From a virus, in IMG/VR virus record IMGVR_UViG_3300032311_000931, positions 1-32,597 of that record: DNA of 32,597 bases; one strand, given 5' to 3'. Positions 16,439 to 23,836 of this stretch are shown in pieces; the stretch's first letter is position 1, and each line of letters begins with the position of its first letter. The notes below the pieces were generated by a model. It saw nothing but the letters and a program-made list of their open reading frames with translations. It was not told the origin of the DNA and did no database searches. The position numbers were made by a program, and so were the translations under genes.

Positions 16439-18655
16439 ATGGGAAAGAATAGAAAGCAGGCAAGTTTGACAAATGTAGTACAATACGATAGTAATTTTAA
16501 TCTATCTATTGGTTCATCTACATCATCATCATTTAATTCAAGTGGTAGTATAATAGCTGCATCCGGATTTACTGGATCATTATCTGGGTCCGTTTTTGGA
16601 TTAGGTAATACTGTTTCATTTAGTTCGTCCGTTTCATCTGACTTAATAAATTTAGAAATAAAGTCTGCAAGTGTTGACATTTCTATTACAAATATCAATT
16701 CTGTAACTGCATCTAACATTGCACGCTTGTCAAATTTGGAAAGCAAAAGCAGTAGTGTTGATATAAGTGTTAGTTCTCTTAATACATTTACAGCATCTAA
16801 TGCAAATCAATCTCTGAATTCAAAAACAGGGTCATATGCAACAACAGGTTCTAATTCATTCTATGGTACACAAGTATTTTCAGGAAGTGTTTATATTGCA
16901 AATGATTTAGTAGTTCAAGGTAGTTCATCTATTCAGTATATTTCGGCATCTTCGGTGTCAATAGGCACTAATATTGTCCAACTTAATACTGCCAATCCGA
17001 GTGTGAGATTTGCCGGATTAACTGTAATAGATAGTGGATCAATTGGTGGATCAGGATCATTTTTATATGATTCAGTACAAGATGAGTTTATATTTGTACA
17101 TAGGGGAAATGGCACGAATGTGACATCATCTCATTTTATAATGGGACCAGAAACCTTTGATAACTTAGGAAACGAAACTTATTTAACTTGCAACTTATTA
17201 ACAAAAGGTACAGGTAAAGAACATTTGGTGGATAGTTGTATTTTTGACAATGGAACTACTACTTGTATTAAGAATAATTTAGTAACAACAGGAACAATAA
17301 TTGGAACTACAATTTATGGTAGTACGGCTGTTTGTTCTCCTGTTGGTAAGTTTAGTACCTGTATTGATGCCGGTAGTGCAACGTTTAGTAATTCTTTGAC
17401 GGTTGATTATGCAGCAGTAGATGTTGACCTTAATGTAAAAAATACTCAATCAGCAGGAGCTGCTAATTTATATTTGAGAGCAAATGCAAACGGTACTGCA
17501 GATGTTAGATTTACAAGAAACTCAGATAGTTCTATACAAGGTAGAATAAGTTATAGTTTTACGGATGGTTCAATGAATTTTAGAACAGGTGGTAATGATA
17601 ATAAATTATTAATATCATCAACAGGATATGTTGGAATTGGAACAAATTGTCCAACTGGTTATTTAAATATTTCTACAGCTACTCCCGGACAAAATGAACC
17701 ACATATAAGATTAACCGATAGTAGTACCTCTGGAAATGGAGGAAATGTTTACATCAGTGCAGATAAAACGGGAGTGGGATATAACAATCTAACAATGCTT
17801 GCTTTCTCTTATACATTTAAAGGAGGGGCAAGTGCAACAAACTATTTAACAATTGACACATCTGGAATATCTTGTTTTAAAGGTACCGTTTGTGCACCTA
17901 CACTATTTGCTAGTACAGCAATATTTTCTAGTGTTTATTGTGTTAATTCCTACAATTCATTAAGTTCAACAACAAGTGGACAGATGGGTGTTTTAGGACA
18001 TAATGCAATTTCAAGTCAAGTTACCTCCAATACTATCAATCAAATGAATAGTGGTTATTATGGTAGTTTTATAAGACAATACTATAATGAAGGTATAACA
18101 TTTTATACAAGAGCAAATGCAGGAACGGCGGGAGATGTTTTATATGGAACTTCTGCTGTAGCTGATGGTGGAGAAAGAATGCGTATTACAAGTACAGGTA
18201 TAGCTTGTTTTGCTTGTCAAGTTTGTGCTAAATCATTAACTACAACAAGTGGTGGAGTTTCTCAAATTCAAAATGGTGTAAAAACCCAAACATTTTTTGC
18301 ATATAAATTAATAAACGAAAATAGTACTGCAAACTTTTTTAGAATTACAACAGCAGGAGCATCATCTACTCATACACAACTAATAGCTTCAAATGCAGGA
18401 GTAGGTTGGCATACTTCTCAAATATACCATGCATCAAATGCAGGTTATTGGGGTGGATATATTGGAAGTGGGGCAAGTATATCAATAACAAATAGTTCAG
18501 CTGGATATATAAGTGGTATATATAGCGATAACGCAGGAGCACAAAATTATTGTGTTACTGTTGCAAGTAATGGAACCAGTACACAGAGTTTAGTAGTAGC
18601 ATACATTACTGTAGTATTAGCCGATGGTTATGGTGTAACATTTACACAATTATAA
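16439..18655 (+). CDS. Tail fibre / adhesin, paralogue 6 (core type B)
   Basis: A 738-residue fibre beginning 17 bases after the previous one. The N-terminus (MGKNRKQASLTNVVQYDSNFN) matches paralogue 5; two stalk units (69-121) are followed by the type B core, as in paralogues 2, 3 and 4. Just after the core, 42 bases (17302-17343) are identical to part of the large fibre (12447-12488), pointing to gene conversion or recent exchange. One VGIGTNCPTGYLNIS repeat and an ERMRITS segment follow. The C-terminal ~130 residues (from the AYKLINENSTANFFRI region to VTFTQL) look like a beta-rich tip of no recognised family; S74 is absent. Confidence 0.84.
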   Translation: MGKNRKQASLTNVVQYDSNFNLSIGSSTSSSFNSSGSIIAASGFTGSLSGSVFGLGNTVSFSSSVSSDLINLEIKSASVDISITNINSVTASNIARLSNLESKSSSVDISVSSLNTFTASNANQSLNSKTGSYATTGSNSFYGTQVFSGSVYIANDLVVQGSSSIQYISASSVSIGTNIVQLNTANPSVRFAGLTVIDSGSIGGSGSFLYDSVQDEFIFVHRGNGTNVTSSHFIMGPETFDNLGNETYLTCNLLTKGTGKEHLVDSCIFDNGTTTCIKNNLVTTGTIIGTTIYGSTAVCSPVGKFSTCIDAGSATFSNSLTVDYAAVDVDLNVKNTQSAGAANLYLRANANGTADVRFTRNSDSSIQGRISYSFTDGSMNFRTGGNDNKLLISSTGYVGIGTNCPTGYLNISTATPGQNEPHIRLTDSSTSGNGGNVYISADKTGVGYNNLTMLAFSYTFKGGASATNYLTIDTSGISCFKGTVCAPTLFASTAIFSSVYCVNSYNSLSSTTSGQMGVLGHNAISSQVTSNTINQMNSGYYGSFIRQYYNEGITFYTRANAGTAGDVLYGTSAVADGGERMRITSTGIACFACQVCAKSLTTTSGGVSQIQNGVKTQTFFAYKLINENSTANFFRITTAGASSTHTQLIASNAGVGWHTSQIYHASNAGYWGGYIGSGASISITNSSAGYISGIYSDNAGAQNYCVTVASNGTSTQSLVVAYITVVLADGYGVTFTQL
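16643..16801 (+). repeat. 28-residue stalk repeat, two copies
   Basis: Units at 16643 and 16727 encode LINLEIKSASVDISITNIN and LSNLESKSSSVDISVSSLN. They occupy the same position relative to the core as in the other fibres. Confidence 0.8.
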
Positions 18656-18671
18656 GATAAAAAAATAAATT

Positions 18672-19247
18672 ATGGAAAAAGTTATATTAGGAGAGGAGAT
18701 AGTTCTTTATAGAGTATCATTTACTCCATCTACTCCAAAAGAAATTTTATTGTTTGGTGTTGAAGAACACATAAATAATAATAAAACAATGGAGGCATGT
18801 GATGCATTTGATTATCATGGTGAATATCCTGAATTAAATGAAATTGAAAACAAGGGTATTGACATTTGTTTAGAAATAGCAAAGCAAGAAAATATCTCTT
18901 ATACAAATCATAATTATAATAGTTGGATTAATAGAGTTAGAAAACAAAATCCCGTTCAATATTTATTTGCAAAAGAACCATATCACAATCATGTTGAATT
19001 AAATGAAGGTAGTGGTAGATTTGAACCAAAGTATACATTTATTTATTATTTACAGATGCCGAATAATTTACAAAATGATGATGGTTATTTAGTATTAAAA
19101 GATACAAAAGGAAATGTATATTCAATATTACCAAAAGAAAATGAATTTTTAATACACCAATCTAATATAGACCATTATCCAAAGCATGCACCAAATTCAA
19201 CAGTTGATAGGTTTATTATAGCAACAAATGTTGGATTTGATTATTAA
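18672..19247 (+). CDS. 2OG-Fe(II) oxygenase-like double-stranded beta-helix protein
   Basis: A 191-residue protein whose C-terminal half looks like a small 2-oxoglutarate/Fe(II) dioxygenase. YHNHVEL contains the HxE (H107, E109) of the iron triad, followed by YTFIYYLQMP and a DDGYLVLKD strand pair. The distal part is NEFLIHQSNIDHYPKHAPN...VDRFIIATNVGF, supplying the second metal His (H168 or H172) and the 2-oxoglutarate-binding Arg (R180). The spacing fits the phage '2OG-FeII_Oxy' families. Such enzymes hydroxylate amino acids, nucleic acid bases or small molecules; the substrate here is not readable. It sits 16 bases after the fibre array, so modification of a virion protein is possible but only inferred. 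Confidence 0.6.
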   Translation: MEKVILGEEIVLYRVSFTPSTPKEILLFGVEEHINNNKTMEACDAFDYHGEYPELNEIENKGIDICLEIAKQENISYTNHNYNSWINRVRKQNPVQYLFAKEPYHNHVELNEGSGRFEPKYTFIYYLQMPNNLQNDDGYLVLKDTKGNVYSILPKENEFLIHQSNIDHYPKHAPNSTVDRFIIATNVGFDY

Positions 19248-19279
19248 AAACTATACTTTTCAAAAAAATTTACAATATA

Positions 19280-19287
19280 TATTTATA
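19280..19287 (+). promoter_or_regulatory. TATTTATA putative late promoter element
   Basis: Exact match, extended as TATATTTATATA, ending 32 bases before the ATG at 19320. Confidence 0.5.
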
Positions 19288-19319
19288 TACACAAACAAAA
19301 ACAAAACTAAAATTGAATT

Positions 19320-19778
19320 ATGGAAAAAATTAGTCTTAAGTTACATGAGTTCTTAACATTAGAAGCAGAATTATTCGGTGTTAAAAATCAACAAACAGGA
19401 GAAGTTACATCAAAAGGTTTATTAAACGAAAAACTTTCATTAGTGTCTAAATTCTGGTTAAACGAACTAGGAAAGAAAGTAGCATCTGAAAAAGAAAGCG
19501 TTGAAAAATTAAGAGAAGAATTGATTAAAAAATTAGGTACAGAGGAAGAAGGACAAGTTTTCATCAAAATGTACGATGAAGTAAAAGATGAAGAAGGAAA
19601 TATTGTTTCCCGATCATTAACATCAAACTTTATTGAATTTAATCAAGAGTACGAAAAACTATTATCGGAAGAGAAAGAATTAGAGTACAGAGCATTTGAC
19701 TTATCTGAATTAGCAAATGTAGAAACCGAAGGAAACTTAAATGTATTCTTCAAATTGGTTAAAACACCTACTGAATAG
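19320..19778 (+). CDS. Acidic, helical protein of unknown function before the sheath gene
   Basis: A 152-residue protein, unrecognised. It is rich in Lys and Glu and predicted helical through the middle (KVASEKESVEKLREELIKKLG), with EEKELEYRAFDLSELANVE and LNVFFKLVK near the end. There is no signal peptide or membrane segment. It has its own TATTTATA element upstream and a hairpin terminator downstream, so it may be expressed as a single-gene unit. Its place directly before the tail sheath suggests a tail, neck or chaperone role, but nothing in the sequence proves it. Confidence 0.65.
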   Translation: MEKISLKLHEFLTLEAELFGVKNQQTGEVTSKGLLNEKLSLVSKFWLNELGKKVASEKESVEKLREELIKKLGTEEEGQVFIKMYDEVKDEEGNIVSRSLTSNFIEFNQEYEKLLSEEKELEYRAFDLSELANVETEGNLNVFFKLVKTPTE

Positions 19779-19810
19779 TAAATAACATCTCATAAAAAAA
19801 TTAAAATACA

Positions 19811-19846
19811 AAAAGTCCAATTCATAATTTAATGTTTTGGACTTTT
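19811..19846 (+). terminator. Hairpin, probable terminator before the sheath unit
   Basis: A perfect 10-base inverted repeat: AAAAGTCCAA at 19811-19820 pairs with TTGGACTTTT at 19837-19846 around a 16-base loop. The T tract is partly inside the stem and is followed by A+T-rich sequence, so intrinsic termination is plausible but weaker than at 22702. Confidence 0.6.
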
Positions 19847-19852
19847 AATTTA

Positions 19853-19860
19853 TATTTATA
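19853..19860 (+). promoter_or_regulatory. TATTTATA putative late promoter of the sheath gene
   Basis: Exact TATTTATA in the context TTATATTTATATT, just after the hairpin and 35 bases before the sheath ATG at 19896. Confidence 0.55.
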
Positions 19861-19895
19861 TTGAGAAATAATAAATTTAAATTAAAGCATATAAA

Positions 19896-22145
19896 ATGGC
19901 AGACAAAATAGTATCACCAGGCGTATTTACAAGAGAAAACGACCTATCATTTTTACAACAAGGTGTAGCTGACATTGGAGCAGCATTCATCGGCCCTTTT
20001 AAAGAAGGCCCATTAGTACCAACAATCGTTAATTCACAAGCAGAATTTGAAACTTTGTTTGGTAATGTGGATGGTACATACTATACTGAATTAGCAGTAC
20101 AATCATATTTAAGAGAAGCAGGAACTGCAACAATTGCAAGAGTTGCTGGTATCGGTGGATATTCCGAAACAGCACCTTTATTATTAACTGCAACTTCAGG
20201 AGCAGTAAGTCAATCTTTAGGTATCTTATTCAACACATCAACAAACTCAAATAGAGGTTTGTATGGTGCAGCTGTAACTGGTTCAGGATTTGGTGATTTC
20301 GTATTAAGAACTAATAGTGGTAGTTTAGCATTAACAGCATCATTGGACTCATCAGATACAAATGATATTGAAGCTGTATTTGGTACATCTCCATTTGGTA
20401 GTAAAACTGCATATGTTTATGGATTCTTTAAGAATACAAGTTTAAATGTAAATAATTCAAACACATCTGCATCTGTAACTGTTTTGGGTAACCAAGTATT
20501 TACATTCGACGCACAAGAAGCTCAAACTCCAATGATTAAATCTCAATTAATTAGTGGTGATAGATTCGACTTATTCCAATTTGAAACAATAGGAGCAGGT
20601 AACGCAGCAAACAGCAAAGTAAAAATTGGTATTACAAATATTAAGCCTGCAGGTTCTGTTAATGGTACTGATTATGGTACATTTACAGTAGTTGTAAGAA
20701 GTTTTTCAGATACTAATAAGAAAAAGACAGTTTTAGAAACATGGTCAAATGTAAATTTAGACCCAAATTCTCCAAACTATATTAGTAGAGTAATTGGTGA
20801 TAGAAAATTATCAATCGATTCAGAAGGTAAGATTTCTGAAACAGGTGATTGGGTGAACAATTCAAAATATGTTAGAATTGCAAACTTAAATCAAAACGCA
20901 CCTATACAAGCAGTACCTTACGCACACTCAGCATATCAATTACCAATCTCTGCATCTGCAGCAGTTGGATTATTAGTTCCTGCAGTAACTTATACTACAG
21001 CAACTTCTACAACATATGGTGGTATTGACTTAGATGGTAATACTGATAACTCAATTTACATCAAACCAATTCCAACAGGAGCTTCAACAGGTTCAAACGC
21101 TGTTTACTCATTAGATACAACTGATTCTTTAGCATTAACTGGTTCTATTTCAACTGACGTAGCTAAAAGAAACTTCATCGTAGCATTCCAAGAAGGATTC
21201 GATGGTATGAGTCCAGCAACTGCAATTAACAAAGGAAGTGATATCGTAGCAGGTAACTCACAAGGTTTTGATTTATCTACTTCAACATCTTCTGGTTCAA
21301 TTGCATATGGTAAACACGTTTCAGCATTATCTAACGCTGATGAATTTGATATCAATATGGTTGTAACTCCAGGTGTTATTAGAAGATTACACTCTTCAGT
21401 TGCTACTGACGTATTGGATATGGTAGAAGAAAGAAATGATTGTTTCTACATTATGGACACAAACGCATATGGTGATTCAATTTCACAAGCTACAACACAA
21501 GCTGAAGCAATTGATTCAAATATGGCAGCAACTTACTATCCTTGGATTAAGACAATTGATTTGAATACAAACAAATTGATTTCAGTTCCACCATCAGTAT
21601 TGTTACCAGGTGTATTTGCATCTAATGATAGAGTAGCAGCTGAGTGGTTCGCACCGGCAGGTTTGAATAGAGGTGGTTTAACAGGAGCAGTTAGTGTATT
21701 GAATAGATTAACTCAATCTGAAAAAGATACATTATATGAATCCAAAGTTAACCCAATCGTTCAATTCCCAGGACAAGGTATCGTAGTGTTCGGTCAAAAG
21801 ACTTTACAAGACAAACCATCTGCATTGGATAGAATCAACGTAAGAAGATTATTATTAACAGTTAGAAAGTACATTGCATCTTCTTCAAGATACTTAGTAT
21901 TCGAACAAAACACTGCAGAAACAAGAAATAGATTCTTAAATATAGTTAACCCGTATTTAGAGTCAATTCAACAAAGACAAGGATTATACGCATTTAAAGT
22001 TGTAATGGATGAGAGTAACAACACTCCTGACACAATCGATAGAAATATCTTACAAGGAGCAATTTACTTACAACCAACTAAGACCGCTGAATTCATTCAA
22101 ATTGATTTCAATATCTTACCAACTGGAGCAACTTTTAACGGATAA
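19896..22145 (+). CDS. Contractile tail sheath protein (T4 gp18-like)
   Basis: A 749-residue major structural protein. The N-terminal SPGVFTRENDLSFLQQGV and IGAAFIGPFKEGPLVPT segments are the classic start of myovirus sheath proteins. The region around 540-640 has AAEWFAPAGLNRGGLTGA, and the conserved C-terminal domain (~640-749) includes LDRINVRRLLLTVRKYI, SSRYLVFEQNTAETRN and the closing IQIDFNILPTGATF. The middle (~85-350) is a variable surface insert, making it longer than T4 gp18 (659). Sheath subunits polymerise around the tube and contract to drive it through the host envelope. Codons lean towards C-ending forms (ATC, TTC, AAC) compared with baseplate genes, consistent with high expression. 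Confidence 0.97.
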   Translation: MADKIVSPGVFTRENDLSFLQQGVADIGAAFIGPFKEGPLVPTIVNSQAEFETLFGNVDGTYYTELAVQSYLREAGTATIARVAGIGGYSETAPLLLTATSGAVSQSLGILFNTSTNSNRGLYGAAVTGSGFGDFVLRTNSGSLALTASLDSSDTNDIEAVFGTSPFGSKTAYVYGFFKNTSLNVNNSNTSASVTVLGNQVFTFDAQEAQTPMIKSQLISGDRFDLFQFETIGAGNAANSKVKIGITNIKPAGSVNGTDYGTFTVVVRSFSDTNKKKTVLETWSNVNLDPNSPNYISRVIGDRKLSIDSEGKISETGDWVNNSKYVRIANLNQNAPIQAVPYAHSAYQLPISASAAVGLLVPAVTYTTATSTTYGGIDLDGNTDNSIYIKPIPTGASTGSNAVYSLDTTDSLALTGSISTDVAKRNFIVAFQEGFDGMSPATAINKGSDIVAGNSQGFDLSTSTSSGSIAYGKHVSALSNADEFDINMVVTPGVIRRLHSSVATDVLDMVEERNDCFYIMDTNAYGDSISQATTQAEAIDSNMAATYYPWIKTIDLNTNKLISVPPSVLLPGVFASNDRVAAEWFAPAGLNRGGLTGAVSVLNRLTQSEKDTLYESKVNPIVQFPGQGIVVFGQKTLQDKPSALDRINVRRLLLTVRKYIASSSRYLVFEQNTAETRNRFLNIVNPYLESIQQRQGLYAFKVVMDESNNTPDTIDRNILQGAIYLQPTKTAEFIQIDFNILPTGATFNG

Positions 22146-22158
22146 TTTAAGAAATAGA

Positions 22159-22166
22159 TATTTATA
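22159..22166 (+). promoter_or_regulatory. TATTTATA putative late promoter element
   Basis: Exact TATTTATA in the sheath-tube gap, ending 24 bases before the tube ATG. It could provide extra tube transcripts in addition to read-through from the sheath. Confidence 0.5.
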
Positions 22167-22190
22167 ATAGAACAATAAAAATAAAAAGAA

Positions 22191-22679
22191 ATGCCAGATA
22201 TTTTAACCTTTGATAAGATGTTTTATAAGAATTTTGAACCTAAGTTAGGCAATAGATTCATTATGGAAATCAATGGTATCGAATCATATATCATCAAAAC
22301 AGCAAATAGACCTACATTTACGTCAGAAGTAGTTGAATTAGACCACATCAACGTAAAGAGAAAGATTAAAGGTAAATCAACATGGGATGATGTAACAATC
22401 ACACTTTACGACCCAATTGTACCATCAGGTGCACAACAAGTAATGGAGTGGGTTAGACAATCACATGAGTCATTAACAGGTAGAGATGGATACGCTGCAT
22501 TCTATAAGAAAGATATTACTTTCTTCTTATTAGGACCAGTAGGTGATAAAATTGAACAATGGACTTTAAAAGGAGCATTTATCTCTTCAGCAAACTTTGG
22601 TGAATTAGATTGGGCATCAAACGATCCAGTATCAATTGAATTAACTTTGACTTACGATTACGCTATATTAGAATACTAA
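22191..22679 (+). CDS. Tail tube protein (T4 gp19-like)
   Basis: A 162-residue protein, the same size as T4 gp19 (163). Supporting segments are NRFIMEINGIESYIIKTANRP (14-34), the strand pair DHINVKRKIKGKSTWDDVTITLYDP, MEWVRQSH, and the C-terminal WTLKGAFISSANFGELDWAS...SIELTLTYDYA. These match the T4-like tail-tube family, whose hexamer rings stack to form the inner tube. It lies directly after the sheath gene, as in nearly all myoviruses, and is followed by a strong terminator. Confidence 0.95.
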   Translation: MPDILTFDKMFYKNFEPKLGNRFIMEINGIESYIIKTANRPTFTSEVVELDHINVKRKIKGKSTWDDVTITLYDPIVPSGAQQVMEWVRQSHESLTGRDGYAAFYKKDITFFLLGPVGDKIEQWTLKGAFISSANFGELDWASNDPVSIELTLTYDYAILEY

Positions 22680-22701
22680 TAATATTCAAAATTATAAAAA
22701 G

Positions 22702-22730
22702 AAAGGGGAGACAGAAATGTTCTCCCCTTT
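22702..22730 (+). terminator. Intrinsic terminator after the tail tube gene
   Basis: A perfect 10-base stem: AAAGGGGAGA at 22702-22711 pairs with TCTCCCCTTT at 22721-22730 around a 9-base loop, and is followed by TTTATTTTT. The GC-rich stem core plus T tract is the clearest terminator in the window. Confidence 0.9.
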
Positions 22731-22750
22731 TTTATTTTTGAAAAACGTGA

Positions 22751-22758
22751 TATATATA
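22751..22758 (+). promoter_or_regulatory. TATATATA, variant late promoter element
   Basis: One mismatch from TATTTATA, located after the terminator and ending 20 bases before the ATG at 22779. A restart of transcription is expected here because of that terminator. Confidence 0.35.
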
Positions 22759-22778
22759 ATAAACACAAAAGTTATATT

Positions 22779-23594
22779 ATGAGTGAAAACATCGAACAAC
22801 AAGTTACAAGAGGATTAGGATCAACTCCATCACAATCACAAAGAAGTTATCCGTTCCCAACTGAGGTATTAAGTTTACCATCAAAAGGATTAGTATATCC
22901 AGAATCAAACCCATTATCTAAAGGAGAAATTACAGTTAAACTAATGACTGCAAAAGAAGAAGATATTTTAACTTCTCAAAACTTAATTAGAAAAGGTATT
23001 GTAATGGATAAATTATTAGAATCTATTATAGTAGATAGTTCAATAAACATCAATGATATTATTATTGGGGACAAAAATGCAATATTGGTTTCTTCAAGAG
23101 TTTTAGCATTTGGTCCAGAATATAAAATAAGTGTTAGAGACCCACAAGAAGGAGAAGATGTTGAGGTAGAAGTTGATATGAGTCAATTAAAAATTAAAGA
23201 AATTGATGAGTCTAAATTAAATAGAGAAAATGAATATGATTTCATTCTTCCTAAAACAAAAACTCCAATCAAATTTAAGATAATGACTCATGGTGATGAA
23301 ATTGCAGTAAATAAGGATATTGAAGCAAGTGAGAAAATATCAAAACAATCAAACGAAATACAAGCGAGATATAGAAGATTGATTACGGAAGTTAATGGTA
23401 ACAGAGAGGTTGGATATATCAGTAATTTTGTAGCAAATCAATTGTTAGCAGCTGATTCAAAAGCCTTAAGAAAGTATATTAATGAAATATCTCCAGATGT
23501 TGATTTTACATTTGAGTATACTTCACCTTTTACCGGCGAGACGGAGGCGTTAAAAGTACCAATTGGGGTAAACTTTTTTTATCCTACCGACTAA
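22779..23594 (+). CDS. T4 gp26-like baseplate hub / tail-assembly protein
   Basis: A 271-residue protein of the T4 baseplate gp26 family (I believe Pfam PF12322). The start of the domain reads VLSLPSKGLVYPESNPLSKGEITVKLMTAKEEDILTS in two parts (residues 30-66), followed by LIRKGIVMDKLLESIIVD, GDKNAILVSSRVLAFGPEYKISV, and a C-terminal half ending FEYTSPFTGETEALKVPIGVNFF. The frame stops five codons after a seven-T run at 23574-23580; the +1 frame carries a conserved-looking extension. It lies between tube and tape-measure genes, the usual place of tail-assembly chaperones; in T4, genes 26 and 51 are adjacent. Confidence 0.8.
   Translation: MSENIEQQVTRGLGSTPSQSQRSYPFPTEVLSLPSKGLVYPESNPLSKGEITVKLMTAKEEDILTSQNLIRKGIVMDKLLESIIVDSSININDIIIGDKNAILVSSRVLAFGPEYKISVRDPQEGEDVEVEVDMSQLKIKEIDESKLNRENEYDFILPKTKTPIKFKIMTHGDEIAVNKDIEASEKISKQSNEIQARYRRLITEVNGNREVGYISNFVANQLLAADSKALRKYINEISPDVDFTFEYTSPFTGETEALKVPIGVNFFYPTD
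23572..23591 (+). promoter_or_regulatory. Candidate programmed frameshift window (seven-T run)
   Basis: The gp26-like frame ends at TAA 23592-23594. The +1 frame is blocked by TAA at 23569-23571 and then open to 23790. The two frames therefore overlap only from 23572 to 23591, and this window begins with ACTTTTTTT. A +1 or -2 slip on the T run changes FFYPTD-stop into FFILPTNYSTF and onward. A one-base homopolymer assembly error would give the same picture. Confidence 0.55.
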
Positions 23595-23793
23595 TTACAG
23601 TACTTTCCTACATAAAAAATTATTTAATATGGTTTACTCATCCAATGGAGGTTTCAATTGGCATGATGTATACCTTATGCCTATAAAATTAAGAGATTTT
23701 TATTGGAATGAGTTGATGAATACAAAAACATCAGAAGCAGAATCAATGAAAGCGGCATCTAAAGGAAAGGGTTCTTCAGCAAGAAGACGATAA
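23572..23793 (+). CDS. Frameshift extension of the gp26-like protein, or separate small gp51-like gene
   Basis: The open +1 frame encodes, from the slip site, ILPTNYSTFLHKKLFN, MVYSSNGGFNWHDVYLMPIK, LRDFYWNEL and a basic Ser/Lys/Arg tail ending SSARRR. If joined at the T run the fused product would be about 337 residues (267 + 70). The pattern 'H-x-x-(I/L)-F ... GGF ... VYxMP(I/V)xLRxFY' is one I associate with small proteins or C-terminal parts next to gp26-like proteins in other phages. Alternatively, translation starts at ATG 23629, giving a 54-residue protein, but that start lies in the middle of the conserved-looking region and has no visible Shine-Dalgarno. Position between tube and tape measure fits a tail-assembly chaperone extension, as in lambda G/GT. 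Confidence 0.62.
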   Translation, partial: TFFILPTNYSTFLHKKLFNMVYSSNGGFNWHDVYLMPIKLRDFYWNELMNTKTSEAESMKAASKGKGSSARRR

Positions 23794-23807
23794 ACAATAT
23801 TATTTTA

Positions 23808-23815
23808 TATTTATA
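23808..23815 (+). promoter_or_regulatory. TATTTATA putative late promoter element
   Basis: Exact match in TTATATTTATATT, ending 21 bases before the ATG at 23837; it would drive the 84-aa gene and the tape measure. Confidence 0.5.
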
Positions 23816-23836
23816 TTAGAATAGAAAAATTTAGAT

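Noticed and set aside
3-18655. Diversity-generating retroelement as cause of fibre variation
   Set aside because: No reverse transcriptase, template repeat or adenine-focused variable repeat is visible. The paralogues differ at synonymous sites throughout, which is ordinary divergence. The enzyme could lie outside the window.
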